From contig JANBRJ010000031.1 in assembly GCA_027577595.1 (NCBI GenBank), forward strand, positions 62,001-126,000: 64,000 bases of DNA, given 5' to 3'. The notes under the pieces are model-generated. The model had not been told where the DNA came from. It saw only the letters and a list, made by a program, of their open reading frames with translations, and ran no database searches. The position numbers were made by a program, and so were the translations under genes. The first letter of the stretch is position 1; each line of letters starts with the position of its first letter. Below, in pieces: positions 10,343 to 22,085 of the stretch. This DNA is from Coemansia sp. RSA 487. Its lineage: Eukaryota > Kickxellomycota > Kickxellomycetes > Kickxellales > Kickxellaceae.

Positions 10343-11950
10343 GCCAATTGCTGGGATACGGAAGCAACACAGAACAACAGACCAATTGATTCATTCTCTG
10401 GGTCGGAGCATGAAAGGTAAAGAGGCGCTTGTGTGCTATGCACCGTCTATGGATTGCTACTTGTCTTTGGAGAAGATACCCCGTCTGTAATTATAAGCCG
10501 ACCACGGGAAGCAAGCAGCAGTAATGACCACGCGGCCAGAGAATAAGGGTGCAATGGCTTTTGTTATTGTTGTTTATCAATGGTCCCAGCTCAGCCAATT
10601 GACCTTGGCAAAGCCGCGACGTAGTATCTATTTTTACCACTTGTACACGATGAGTAAACGTCCCATTCTGAAGAATTCAGAAAGGGAGGCCAAGTGTCAT
10701 AATAACAGACGGCATTTGTGCTCAGCTGACACGGGCAGCATGAAATAAAAAAGAACGGCAAGGGGCACATCGGAGGTAGTAAGCCGCACAGCCGGGAACT
10801 GGGATTATCGAGTGGAGCAGAGTTGGCAATTACAACTAAAAGGAGAATAATGTCATTTACTACTCACAACGCTCGGAAATGAGCCGATGTGAGCACTCGG
10901 AAAAAGCCACTGCGCATTGACAGTAAACAAGAGGGAGAGTCAAAAATAAAGGCTCTCCTCCTCCTTCCTCCGCGAAAGAATATCCCAGTTGTTTGGCTTT
11001 GCTTTTTCTTGGAGCAGGCAAGGTGTCTAGTTCTTTCTTTTTTTCTTGCCCAGGAAAGATGCGTGGATACCAAGCCCCATCATCCCTCCCTTCTTTTTGC
11101 CAATTAGTTGGCAATTTTGGATTTGGACGCCCAGATGTTTGTTACTTGGCTGACAGCCCACGGTCGCACAACAAAAGATCACAACACATGTTGCCGACGC
11201 CGCAATTGTTGCTGCCGCAGCTGAACACAAGAGACAAGCAAATGGCTTGAGGACAGGCGTATACCATTGCTAGGATGATGATTATTATATATGGCATTGT
11301 TTTTCATGCCCATCGAAATTCTGGGCATTTGGGCCAGTACATGGTTGCCACATCCCAACAATAAGCAAAGAAACGCAAGGAAATTGTGGAGATTATGCGC
11401 AAGGTGCTCCAGGGAACAAGACAGCAAGCCATGTGCGAGGGCGCAAGCATAGACGTTTTTTGTCAGCTCAGCTGCGGCTGCGCCAACATATGCGTTTTAC
11501 ACTCTGTGCGGCAAAATATTCTCCATATCACTGCAGCCATTTACTACTTTGCCAAGAGCAAAATGTTTCTCCACAATGTTCGAGTTTTTCTTTTTCGAAA
11601 AAGAGAATGTAAATGTACTTGCCGAATAAACGCCAATATGTTTTCTCCCACTCTGCCTGGGACGGAAACGGTTGGCAAACTGGGACTCGCCTTCTCCGGG
11701 TAGCCCGGATATCAAGAAGCCGAGAGCAAAAGGAGGGAGGGGGGCTGTCGAAAATACGTGTGCGGTCGGGATAAAGGGATTTGTCAATGGTGGGGGACAC
11801 CATTACTTGCGCTTTTGGCTGGGTTATTTTTGCCACAAGTCGGAAGCCGTGTGCTTGTCAACAGAACAAACGCAGTGAAAACCTGCTTATGCCCAGCCCG
11901 CCTTCCAAGGCCCACGCTGGCACCTGAGCAGCATTGCCGAAATCCTTCTC

Positions 11951-11979
11951 CACACACATACACACATACACACATACAT
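11951..11979 (+). repeat. (CACATA)n microsatellite
   Basis: An imperfect CA/CATA tandem array lies in the large intergenic region. Confidence 0.8.
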
Positions 11980-13129
11980 TATTACAGTCGTATAGCGGTG
12001 GGACGAAATAGGCGTTGCCGACACCCCCCTCTTTCTGACGCCCTTTTTCGCCTGTGTCGGCGGCTCCTTGCCGACGCCGCAGTACAAGCCAAACACAGCT
12101 AGCTGCCTTTGCAAAGAGGAAAGGTCTACATGCGACTGATAAATAGTCCACCATCGGCAGCCCTTTCTACAACTGTGGACGGGCTCCACTGTTCCTCACA
12201 GCCTTCTTCATTTTCATTTCCTCCAACCGCACTTCTGGCCATTACAACATCCAGAACACTGACACTTCACGTTCATTCTGAGCCACGTCAGCATACATTC
12301 GTGGGGAGACCCCAACCAAATCCCAAAGCTACTAAACACGCTACTGCGTTGCCAGCTCATCGTTTTCTTTTTCTTTTTTTTTTTCGCTTTGAGCAGAACA
12401 GTGTGGTTCTGTGGGACATTTTTAGCCTTTCTCGTTACGGATCCTGCCCCAATCGCTCCTATTTTCTCCCCAATTGCGGATAGGAGCTCTCCATTCTCAC
12501 TGTTTAGAACTAAAATTTCTGCTCTCTGAACGCCATTTTGCTACTATTATTTCGCCATCATCAAAACAGTTCTTTTTCCCCCCAACCAGACTACTCTCGT
12601 TTGTTCCAAGCTGTATTCACCGGCTCATTTATATGATCGTATAGCCTTTTTTATCACCGTCGAACAAGCCAACGCATCTAGCTGTCCAGTAAACATAAAC
12701 ATCCAATTCAATAGCCTTTAAAAACCTTCTTTCATTCTCATTCACAAGACAAGCCTCACTCTTCCCATCGCTCAGTCTTTTGCTCTTTGTGGCCTTTTGA
12801 CATCAGCCTTCTTTCACCTTCTCTCCTGCTGACTGTGACGGAAAAAAGCGCACCTGCTTTCTGTTTATATATAAGATTTATTGTCAGCTTTGGCTTTTTT
12901 TTCAAAGCCCGCAGCTTACATTTCACTGTTATTTCTCCTATTTCTGTCGACTTTTTTATCAGGTTTTCATTGACTCACCTTGGTCGCTTGTCAATATTTC
13001 CTGTGAAAGCAAGCATTGGTTATAAAAGGAGCAATCTGCTCTCCTCAAAATAACATAAATAAGAGGAAATCGCATCTGCTCGCTTCCTCTCTTCCTTTGC
13101 TTTCATCCCGTTTCTTTTTTAACCCACAA

Positions 13130-13741
13130 ATGTACAAACCCAGCTGCCTCTGCTGCTGCTCCAACCTGGCGCCCCAGCCCACATCGCTCCTTATAACCTC
13201 TCAGTACCACCACAGCCGCTCGTCGTCTGCATCCACCATAGTTGCATCATCGCCCATGCTCGTTCCGCGCATGTCTCCACTGTCGTCCATCGGCAGCACC
13301 ACCTCTTCTCCCTATGCTGGCCCCACCGTTGCCATTGCCATCCACACGAGCATTTCACCGCATAAGGGCGTTTCGCTGGCCGCATCATCGCCCCGTGACA
13401 GTGGAGTCGGCTTTCCCGACATGTTCCATGGCGCACGCGATGACACAGATGATGTCAGCAACTGCTCAGACGACGAGATCGATGAGTCGCTGTTTGGGGA
13501 CGAGTTTGCTTACGATGATCAGCAGCCCATCTTTGACATGGACGCCGATAAGCTACCTGGCGTGGCTAGATCGCCCGCTGTGTGCTTCCAGCCACTGAAC
13601 TCGCTGAGTCCTGCTGATCTCACATACCACCATACTACCAAACCGCAGCCCTGGGCTGTCCGTCCCCTCGATGTTTACAATTCACATAGAGCCCAAATAC
13701 GTGCCATCGATGACGATGATAATGCTTTTTACGAAGGGTAA
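13130..13741 (+). CDS. Unrecognised small Ser/Pro-rich acidic protein
   Basis: The product has 203 aa and begins MYKPSCLCCCSNLAPQP. The frame is open further upstream, but that stretch is pyrimidine-rich leader and the first convincing ATG is at 13130. Residues 1 to about 95 are Ser/Pro-rich, with an N-terminal CLCCC cluster and SP sites (MSPLSS, ISPHKG, SSPRDSG, RSPAV, LSPAD); SPHK fits the CDK consensus S/T-P-x-K/R. Residues about 105-150 are strongly acidic (DDTDDVSNCSDDEIDE). The C-terminus is again acidic (IDDDDNAFYEG). No folded domain is apparent. A small disordered phosphoprotein is the best description; function unknown. The very long promoter suggests tight regulation. Confidence 0.7.
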   Translation: MYKPSCLCCCSNLAPQPTSLLITSQYHHSRSSSASTIVASSPMLVPRMSPLSSIGSTTSSPYAGPTVAIAIHTSISPHKGVSLAASSPRDSGVGFPDMFHGARDDTDDVSNCSDDEIDESLFGDEFAYDDQQPIFDMDADKLPGVARSPAVCFQPLNSLSPADLTYHHTTKPQPWAVRPLDVYNSHRAQIRAIDDDDNAFYEG

Positions 13742-14103
13742 AGAGCAAGCTTTCCTACATTAAAAAATTCTAGTCCCTTTTTTCCAATTCTATTTTTGTT
13801 GTATATAAATCACTTTTTCATTAATACAAAATCAAGTAACATGCTTTACTGCGGTAAATCTGGTGCGTGTATTGTCACAAGATTGCTCTTTAAATATATT
13901 GCACATTAATTTGTACATGTTATTTTTGACCACTTCCCTTCGATTAACACACATGTGTCAAGTATTTATGGTCAATTTTTTCTCCGACCTCCGCAGCCAT
14001 ATGCATTTCAACCCACACCTTTTTTGCTTGCTTTAAATGAATAATTCCGCTAAAACTAAACACATGACTAATCCAAAAGGGGAAGGATGTGTGCATCTTT
14101 TGT
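13742..14103. other. Convergent 3' intergenic region
   Basis: These 362 bp lie between two converging gene ends and are AT-rich. They hold only likely 3' UTR and polyadenylation sequence; nothing else is seen. Confidence 0.6.
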
Positions 14104-14586
14104 TCATTCATTGTGTAGATGATTCCGATCCAGTGCTTCGCTAATAATTGGAGCAGCCACTGTGGGGTATTTCACGTACGCGCCAGCAACCAGCCTTGAG
14201 CCACGGAGCTTGACTAGCATGCTTGTGCTCCGTATATCGTCCATCTTACGGAGCCCCCAGGTGCCGCGTTCCTTGTTGACTAGACGAGTTTTTGCATTCC
14301 ACCATATCCACAGCCCGTTCCGGTAATACGATAGCCCACTGGCACGCACATGGAACCAGTGCATATTTGTCTCGTCGCCCACTTTGACCCACTCAATGTC
14401 TTCCCATCGAAGTTGCTTGCTTTTAAACGATGGAAAATAGTACCGGTGGATTATCAGCCCGTCGTTGGTTACTTCGATGCTGTTGTCATTGTACGGCTCT
14501 GGCTCTGGCTCTCTTTCATCTTCATTGGCGGCTCCTCCAAGGCTGCTAAGCGATTCATTGGAAAGTTCAATATCTTCCATTGTCAT
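14104..14586 (-). CDS. Small PH-like domain protein, unrecognised
   Basis: The product has 160 aa from ATG at 14586 (MTMEDIELSNESLSSLGG); an alternative ATG lies two codons later. Upstream in-frame sequence is AT-rich leader and is not used here. After an acidic Glu-Pro linker (residues about 20-33), residues 38-150 read like strands of a PH-type barrel: DGLIIHRYYFPSFKSKQLRW, EDIEWVKVGDE, then Trp-rich WFHVRASGLSYYRNGLWIWW, and a C-terminal helix (AAPIISEALDRN). This resembles bacterial-PH-like single-domain proteins, but the assignment rests on pattern only. It is the downstream neighbour of NRDE2 on the same strand. Confidence 0.7.
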   Translation of the reverse strand: MTMEDIELSNESLSSLGGAANEDEREPEPEPYNDNSIEVTNDGLIIHRYYFPSFKSKQLRWEDIEWVKVGDETNMHWFHVRASGLSYYRNGLWIWWNAKTRLVNKERGTWGLRKMDDIRSTSMLVKLRGSRLVAGAYVKYPTVAAPIISEALDRNHLHNE

Positions 14587-15057
14587 GTTTAGCAGAATCA
14601 AGTACTTGAAACAAGTTAATATCAATATTATATAAATGTAGAAATCAGAAAGGGTTGTGATTTTTTTTCGAACAATTTTCTTTCCATTAAACATTAGCTG
14701 ATATCAATGCTTTAATTAATAACTAGCAAGTAATATCATGTGCTTATGCTGCTAAGTCACAATGCTTGATTTCCCCCTTCCAATGCAGCTGTCGAAATCT
14801 GAACATGCTATGATTAGATTACGCTATAAAATATTAGCCTCATAGTATGTGTAGGCCTACATGGTCTGACATATCAGTACAAATGTCAACAAAAAAAAAC
14901 AAACATGACATGTGCACTTTGTGATTTTTTTATAAAGGTAATCGAAAACAATGGCTGTCTTTTAATTAAAAAGCTAGTCGCACACTTGTGTAATGAACCT
15001 TTCATTTGAATGATACGCAAACCAGCCATTACATATATTAGAAGTGGTGCTAAACTC
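14587..15057. other. AT-rich intergenic region
   Basis: This 471-bp stretch between the PH-like gene (start) and NRDE2 (stop) has A and T runs and no frame or repeat I can support. Confidence 0.55.
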
Positions 15058-18000
15058 TCACTGGATAGCGGTATTTATGCGGATTCCGCATGCAACCATA
15101 CCATGCAGCATCATAGCTTTCTCATGTTCAGTAAAACCTAATTCTGACGCCTTTCTGCCCAGTGTTATCATAAAGAATTCCTTCGTCCAAGGACACTGTC
15201 GAATTGCCGCGGTCAGTGCTTTCTTGGCCTTTTTAAGTGTGCCATGCTTTTGTTCATAAAGAAAAGCAGCTATCCAAACAAGCGGCGAATTGCTTGCACC
15301 CTCGCATGTTGCCTCCTTAAGATATTTTCGGATGTTTGAGCTGCTTACTTCGCTACTTTTACCTATTTGCCGGTCCAGGCGCATTCGCACATGGACAAAA
15401 AGCATCTGCAAGCAAGGATTGTGTTGCTTGTTGCACTTTTTGATTTTTTCCAACGTCCAGCACACACGGTTAGACAGCCTTAGGCGCGACTCGCAATAAA
15501 GGAACATATCCCAAAAGACAACATTGTACGGAAACATTTCCACAGCCGGTTGCACATGCTTGCGAAAATCCTGTGCTCGGTGGACTTTGCTATTGTTGAT
15601 GTGGAAGAATTGCACAGAGCACAGGTCCATCCTTCGACGCTCGTTGCAGCTTTGGTCGCTTGAAGAAAAGTCTGCATAGACTTTATCAACAGCTTGCACA
15701 TCAAGAGACCTGGCATAAGCTAGCCACAGCGAAAGAGCCGCTGCTGCGTTTCGTACTTCCGGGTTTGGACATGTGTTCCAGCAATGTTCGTTTTGCTCAA
15801 CCAGCCTCTGCGCACGCATCACATCATCTGCCAAAGCTTCGGCTGCAATTCCATGAGAGCAATCCTGCACAAGCGCGTGAAGCTCTGCGTTTGTTTCTGC
15901 GCATGCTATTTTTGCTGCCACCCCAAGCCCACGACCGTGCATTGCTTCGAGAATCGCCCACGACTTGCGGACAACAATGGACCATGCCTTTTCAGTTTCT
16001 GGAAGATTTGCGACAAACGCCAATGATTTCGACCACACCTTTCGTGCTTCGTCCCAATTGCCAGTCCTTGCGTGCATTTTGGCAAAGCAGTCCCAAAGCA
16101 CCAGACTAGTCGGATAGGCACCAAGAAGGCGCTTTCCTACGCTTCTGCCTTCCTCGACCGATCCCAGGAATGACCACTCCACTAGCACAACACAAATCTG
16201 GAGTCTCATGTCCAATGATAATCGGCTGTTTTTCAAACCCAAAAGCTCCAGAGCATTCCGCGCAAATTTCTGCAACTCTTCGCTGTTTGGCCACATCCAC
16301 AAACAGTACTTTTTGTAGGGAAGTGGCATATCAATCGAGTCGAGGCCGCATGGCAGCGAAGCAAAAGGAAAGAAGCTGCATTCCTGCGTCCAAAGTGAGG
16401 GATCCAACCGATCAGACAAGATACTGCTTCTACAGTATGGCAGCGTGCATGCAATACTGTTCAGTTCTAGATTATCCCTGTCGTAAAGCGTATCGTGCGT
16501 GAATACAAACGTTCGTGGACCAACAACGCCGACAAATTGTAGAAACCGATCGATCAATGCACCGGCAGCCCTTTCGTTCCATTCCATGTCGATGAGAACA
16601 GGCGCTACGTCTTCAAAGATTGTCACTGAAAACGGATCAATGGAGTCTATCAGCGGAGAATCGAGCTGTAGAACTGATGCCGGTGTCAACATTGCTTTGG
16701 AACACTTTTCCATGCCAGAGCGCTCGGCACTGTAGAAATCGTCTGCAGTGGCTGCCATCCTTGGGAAAACAGACTCGAGCAATTCAGTATCACAACCCTC
16801 CATATGTTTCGTGCTCTTGTCTTCACACGTCACAAACGAAACCCAGCCTTTGGCACCAGTATTCCCAATGCGCCTGGTGCCTGAGTCCCAGAAAGCTTCA
16901 AACAGGCCTAACTTGTGGCCATATGTCGAGCCCAAAGCCTCTGGCGATGCAAGTACATACCACTCCAACACCGCCTGATATGTTGCCCCTGCGCGCTCAA
17001 TGTATCCAGCGTCGCGAAGAAACAAACATAGACAGTGCAGGAGCTCCATGGCAGCAATCAGAACTCGCGTTCTGGCGCGCGTGTTCTGGCGAATTCCACA
17101 GCGAAGAACCCGTTTTACCGATTTTGTATATACATCGATCATCCAGCTAACAGAGCGTCTGGCAGTTAATCCCTGACAAAACACAACATACTCCATGAAG
17201 ATCCGCGGATCTGTTGCACTCTCGACTATCTTTTCCCACTCGCTTGTAAGCGTGTCGCTGTCCATGACTTCCTTGCACCGTTCGAGGTAGCCAAGCACAA
17301 GCTCTGGAGACTGTGGATTTTCTTGTAGGCCACGTTGGTATACCGCCAGCTGCAGCTCGACAATTGTACGCTTTGACTGGCGACGATTTCCAGATGTGAA
17401 TGTGGACAAAGAAATCGTCCTTTGGCGATCCACAAGATCCATCCATGCTGTGATATCGTGCTTGTCTTTGCGGATCCGTGCTTCCAGCTCCCCCACTGTG
17501 AATGCCGAGCTTTCCCGTCCTGTATTGCTGTTTATTTCAGTGGGTCCTTTATCAATAGTAACGCCGTCTAATGGATCGAGTTTGGCCATTCCCTCGAAGC
17601 TTCTAAAGTCCGGTCGACTAGACGTTTCGTCATCATCGTACTTGCTTTGGTTTTGAGTGGCTGTTGGATTGGCTGATACATCTTCTATCGCTATAAATTC
17701 TTCATCCTTGGTAATTTGGCCCTCAAAGCCAGCTGAAGGCGGCATAATACGCTCTGCGCTATCCGTTTGATCTGTCCAGTCAATGTCAACGTAACGAATC
17801 CGATTCTTACTTCCGTAAACAAGCCTGATCTCTGGGTTATCACATCTGCTTTTTGGGTCGATAAACGCATCCTTTAGCCCCAGCACGCGATCATTGTTTC
17901 TAAAGCGCTTAAACTTTGGTGCGCCTGGCCGCGCAGACTGATTGAACAAACGCAGGTTTAAGTCTCCTCTTGTATCGATTGCTATTTGACTTTCACGATC

Positions 18001-18270
18001 CAACTCCTCCAATATCGCTCTTGTGCTTTTCGTTGCTACTGACGTTGTGGTGCTCGACCTTTCGTCCTTTGGTCTAGGATCTCTTTGTCTATGATGCCGT
18101 TTATGGTTGTGATCGTGTCTCTTTGACTTGTGATGCTTCTCAGAGCTTTTTCGTTTGCGTGTAAGCTTTTTGGTGTTCTCTGTGTTAGGCGCAGGCGCAG
18201 AGGCAAACGAAGGAAACGCAGTATCGCTATCATCGCTTGACTGCCCACCTTCTTTGCTCAGTCCGCTCAT
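15058..18270 (-). CDS. NRDE2: NRDE2-like HAT-repeat protein
   Basis: The product has 1070 aa. The start is ATG at 18270 (MSGLSKEGGQSSDDSD); an in-frame ATG 11 codons upstream adds only aromatic leader-like residues. An N-terminal Lys/Arg/His-rich segment (residues about 35-75) is followed by the conserved NRDE-2 block near residues 115-170, including NPEIRLVYGSKNRIRYVDIDW-type sequence. A long helical half-a-TPR array runs to the C-terminus, with Trp/Leu repeat positions such as ITAWMDLVDRQ, PLVWIAAFLYE and CPWTKEFFM. NRDE2 proteins act in the nucleus with the Mtr4/exosome axis, and in fission yeast (Nrl1) with the spliceosome and cryptic-intron control. Family length is about 1000-1200 aa, so this copy looks complete. 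Single exon. Confidence 0.9.
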   Translation of the reverse strand: MSGLSKEGGQSSDDSDTAFPSFASAPAPNTENTKKLTRKRKSSEKHHKSKRHDHNHKRHHRQRDPRPKDERSSTTTSVATKSTRAILEELDRESQIAIDTRGDLNLRLFNQSARPGAPKFKRFRNNDRVLGLKDAFIDPKSRCDNPEIRLVYGSKNRIRYVDIDWTDQTDSAERIMPPSAGFEGQITKDEEFIAIEDVSANPTATQNQSKYDDDETSSRPDFRSFEGMAKLDPLDGVTIDKGPTEINSNTGRESSAFTVGELEARIRKDKHDITAWMDLVDRQRTISLSTFTSGNRRQSKRTIVELQLAVYQRGLQENPQSPELVLGYLERCKEVMDSDTLTSEWEKIVESATDPRIFMEYVVFCQGLTARRSVSWMIDVYTKSVKRVLRCGIRQNTRARTRVLIAAMELLHCLCLFLRDAGYIERAGATYQAVLEWYVLASPEALGSTYGHKLGLFEAFWDSGTRRIGNTGAKGWVSFVTCEDKSTKHMEGCDTELLESVFPRMAATADDFYSAERSGMEKCSKAMLTPASVLQLDSPLIDSIDPFSVTIFEDVAPVLIDMEWNERAAGALIDRFLQFVGVVGPRTFVFTHDTLYDRDNLELNSIACTLPYCRSSILSDRLDPSLWTQECSFFPFASLPCGLDSIDMPLPYKKYCLWMWPNSEELQKFARNALELLGLKNSRLSLDMRLQICVVLVEWSFLGSVEEGRSVGKRLLGAYPTSLVLWDCFAKMHARTGNWDEARKVWSKSLAFVANLPETEKAWSIVVRKSWAILEAMHGRGLGVAAKIACAETNAELHALVQDCSHGIAAEALADDVMRAQRLVEQNEHCWNTCPNPEVRNAAAALSLWLAYARSLDVQAVDKVYADFSSSDQSCNERRRMDLCSVQFFHINNSKVHRAQDFRKHVQPAVEMFPYNVVFWDMFLYCESRLRLSNRVCWTLEKIKKCNKQHNPCLQMLFVHVRMRLDRQIGKSSEVSSSNIRKYLKEATCEGASNSPLVWIAAFLYEQKHGTLKKAKKALTAAIRQCPWTKEFFMITLGRKASELGFTEHEKAMMLHGMVACGIRINTAIQ

Positions 18271-18506
18271 GTGTAGGAAATTGAAATAAAAGTAATAATA
18301 CAAAAAAGCTAACAGATACGACTGCTATTTGAAATGGACCCGGTTGGCTAGCTATACGGGCTTAGGCCACACAAAACTCCAGCAATTTTTTATTTTGTGG
18401 GACATCTGCGTTCGAGGCTTGTGATTTAAAGACTTATGTTGTGCTGAATTCCTAGTAAATACATATATATATATTATCATTAGCAACAGCGTGACTGTTC
18501 TACACG

Positions 18507-19280
18507 CTAAAAACACAAGGTCGTAAAGAAAATGGCAACTGCAGTGGCTAAAGATACTTGCACTGTGCTTGCGGAAGATGTGGGCTGGGCTTTGTCGGCG
18601 CTGTCAACGGGACCAAGCCCAGGCGGCGCCTGTGAACGACCCGAAAACACGGGAATGTCACGCATAGATGTGGGGCTCTCCAGCTGCTTTTTCGTTGAAT
18701 TCCGCCAAATATCGTCGCAGTACTTGTCGTCGACAGGGAACCAGGATGCATCCATTGGCGACATACTTTGGCCAAACAGCGCGGTAAACGAAACCTGTGC
18801 CATGTCTAGCCCACGGCCACCCGTGTCCACAGCCAAGACATAAATATATCGGACCTCATCGCCATCTGTGCTGGATCGCCTTTGCAGCAAGCGGCGGTTG
18901 ATGGCATAGTCCTTTTGAAGAGCAACTGACGTTGTGGGCAGCTGAGGGAAGTCTGTGGTTGTGGCCTCAAAGTGCGTTGCCATTGCCACGCCAGGAATCC
19001 CGACTGTTGCGCCGTCTTCTATGTAGTTGGATGGCGATGTCTCTATGCGAAGGCAAGTGCCGCACTCGGACCCTACGCTCATAAGCTGCACAGCAGTGAT
19101 CCGGCTAATATCCAGAGCGACGTACGGGTATCCACATGATGGTGCTGATAGCGCTAGGGCTTCGCCAAGGCTTTGGTAGTCATGCGGGGTGATGCTCTGC
19201 TTGCCATACATATCTCCATTAGCGTGTGACAGCAATAGCAATATTGCGGGAAGCAGAGTAAATATAGACAAGCTCTTCAT
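18507..19280 (-). CDS. Secreted, probably GPI-anchored double-psi beta-barrel protein
   Basis: The product has 257 aa. A signal peptide is clear (MKSLSIFTLLPAILLLLSHA, cleavage about residue 22). The middle shows the double-psi barrel pattern of RlpA/expansin-like folds: a CGxC pair in VGSECGTCLRIE (about 73-84) and VLAVDTGGRGLDMAQVSFTA near 150-170, whose last part matches the D-L-S-x-x-A-F-type closing motif of these barrels. The tail is Ser/Thr/Pro-rich and ends in a hydrophobic segment (VSLATAVAIFFTTLCF), as in a GPI-anchor signal. It probably acts at the cell wall or surface; any binding or lytic role is unproven. The catalytic HFD of bacterial expansins is not obvious. Confidence 0.75.
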   Translation of the reverse strand: MKSLSIFTLLPAILLLLSHANGDMYGKQSITPHDYQSLGEALALSAPSCGYPYVALDISRITAVQLMSVGSECGTCLRIETSPSNYIEDGATVGIPGVAMATHFEATTTDFPQLPTTSVALQKDYAINRRLLQRRSSTDGDEVRYIYVLAVDTGGRGLDMAQVSFTALFGQSMSPMDASWFPVDDKYCDDIWRNSTKKQLESPTSMRDIPVFSGRSQAPPGLGPVDSADKAQPTSSASTVQVSLATAVAIFFTTLCF

Positions 19281-19949
19281 CTGTATACGTATTAATCAAA
19301 AAAAGGCATAACAACGGTAATTAAAGGTAAAATAAAAAGGGTGTCGAAAATAATGGAGCTGGAAAAGTATAACAAAAAAAGCGAGAGGTAAAAAAGATAA
19401 ACAGTTTGTGATGGTGGTCTTCGCTTTCTCTTCAGTCTGATTTTCTCCCTCATTTGCCTGCATCGCTGGAAGGAGTACCAATAATTACTGTGAAAACCTC
19501 TCAGCGAGATCAGCATACCTACAGAATTCCAGCGATCATCAAAAGGTAAACATTGGTCCGATTAAGACGAATGTACCTGTGCTCAGAGAATGGCTAATAG
19601 CGCAGTCATGTGAATCTTTTAAATGGTCCATTGAGCTATAATCCTATCTGATCAATATGACAGAAGAGAAAATAGCCATTCAAAAAGTTCCAGGGCCAAC
19701 AATCGCACATAAAAACAAATAATTGCCATGAAAGTACAAATGTGATAACGATTAGGTTCATGTAATTGCTGAGTCGAAGTCGCAATATGATCAGCTCTTC
19801 GCGAGTCAGCCATATTGTTGGGAAGCATATGACGCATACTTCCCAATTATCTAGTGCGCTTTTATTGCAAATAAACAAGGAGGAACTTTAGTTCCGTTGG
19901 TCATCTTGCCTTGTATTAAACACCAAGGAACTTTGTGTCATGGTTGCAT

Positions 19950-20201
19950 TCAGTTTTGAGCTTCTTCCATGTGCCCCTCTCTCCTTGAGATGGCTGTCTG
20001 GTGTTGTGTTTGCAAACAGTCATTTTCAGTGTCCTGCTCCCTATGCTTCCTCATGTCTGGCACAAAGTAGCCTGCAGGCAAATTCATCAGCTGAGTATGG
20101 ACCTTTTCTGACAGTTCTGCCAGACTAATGATATCTGCTATTACCAGATCAACATAGTTCACAAGTCGTTCAAGCAAGCTCTGGCCCATTTTCAGTTTCA
20201 T
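19950..20201 (-). CDS. Possible small ORF or orphan exon, helical
   Basis: An 83-codon frame from ATG at 20201 (MKLKMGQSLLERLVNYVDLV) encodes an amphipathic, helix-like stretch (VDLVIADIISLAELSEKVHT), then a hydrophilic tail. Composition is more protein-like than neighbouring random frames, but no family is recognised and no partner exon was found. It could be a lone exon or chance. Confidence 0.25.
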   Translation of the reverse strand: MKLKMGQSLLERLVNYVDLVIADIISLAELSEKVHTQLMNLPAGYFVPDMRKHREQDTENDCLQTQHQTAISRREGHMEEAQN

Positions 20202-20728
20202 CCCTAGGCACTTTGTTCATCACCAGGATGGGCGCAGGTAGCTTCTTTTTTAAATGTGTTAATTGTTTTCATCATTCTGCGAAAGAATCAAGTTCAGAGG
20301 AAAAAAGAGTCCAACTTTTGTTTCACCCATTGTTTCCTATTTCTCATTTGTTCTCTTTCTTTCTTTATTTCCTTTGTCGGTGCGACATGCTCTCTCATCT
20401 AGTTTTCTTTTAGCTTTTCTTTAGCCGCTAAAACTGTACTTTTTCGTATTTTCCAACTAATAGTGTTATTTGTATCTGCTTTATTTTTCTAGATCTTTTT
20501 TCTGTTTCCTTTTTGTTGTTATCAGTGCTGTTCAGTTTCATTTCTTTGTTGTAGTCATCATCTATTTTTCTGTCACCAGCACCACCTACTTGCTCTTGTT
20601 TCCTTTCGCTGTATATTATATAGGCACTAGTGTTAATAAACAAATGATACGAGCAAGCATTGTCTGCACCACATTATGAACAGTGCAAGCAGCCAGTACT
20701 GCCTACAACCAGTTCTGGGCAAACGCCA

Positions 20729-20782
20729 TCTGGTGAGAAATGATGCACTGGTTAGAAAAATGGTAGGCTTCCATATGAGCAA
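20729..20782 (+). repeat. Dispersed repeat, copy B
   Basis: The core CTGGTTAGAAAAATGGTAGG (from 20748) plus CTTCCATATGAGC matches copies A and C with about four differences per 30 bp, including one 1-bp gap. The left flank ATCTGGTGAGAAATGAT (20729-20745) matches copy C (ATCTGGTGGCGAGTGAT). Similarity to copy A continues to about 20885. Confidence 0.65.
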
Positions 20783-20939
20783 TGCTAATATTTTTTGTTA
20801 TGGATATTTGTCCTTTTTAATTAACTAATCTAACCTAATAGCAACCAATAATTTGCACTGTAAAACATGCAAGGTCTTGGTCTTGATATAGTTAATATTC
20901 AAAATCGACGTTATTTGAGGAAGGCGGGCTATCCACTGA

Positions 20940-21938
<999 letters not shown>

Positions 21939-22085
21939 CCGCACATGTAAGCGCAATCAGGCGTAATGAAATTTCGTAATTTTAAAGTAACCGTTTGAGT
22001 CTTTTTTTTAAACTTTATACTCTTTCCGCTCTTGTTTTTTTTTATCGCCAGCTAGGTAAACTTTTTAAATATACTTCTACGTAGA

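Larger units (their letters stand above)
9467..13129. other. Largest intergenic region (3.66 kb), divergent promoter, no gene supported
   Basis: The gap lies between the divergent starts of the kinase gene and the 13130 gene. The short frames inside have no domain, no good codon pattern and overlap on both strands. The left part is AT-rich with microsatellites at 10311-10342 and 11951-11979. From about 12150 to 13129 the plus strand is strongly pyrimidine-rich (CTTTT, TTCTTTCA tracts), typical of fungal promoters and leaders, so the 13130 gene may have a long 5' leader. Short inverted repeats such as TGCCAA-TTAG-TTGGCA (about 11098-11113) are present. A non-coding RNA cannot be excluded. Confidence 0.6.

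Noticed and set aside
12109-12483. 124-codon plus-strand frame upstream of the 13130 gene
   Set aside because: Its sequence is mostly pyrimidine-rich leader (Ser/Phe/Leu/Pro-rich) with no domain-like segment.
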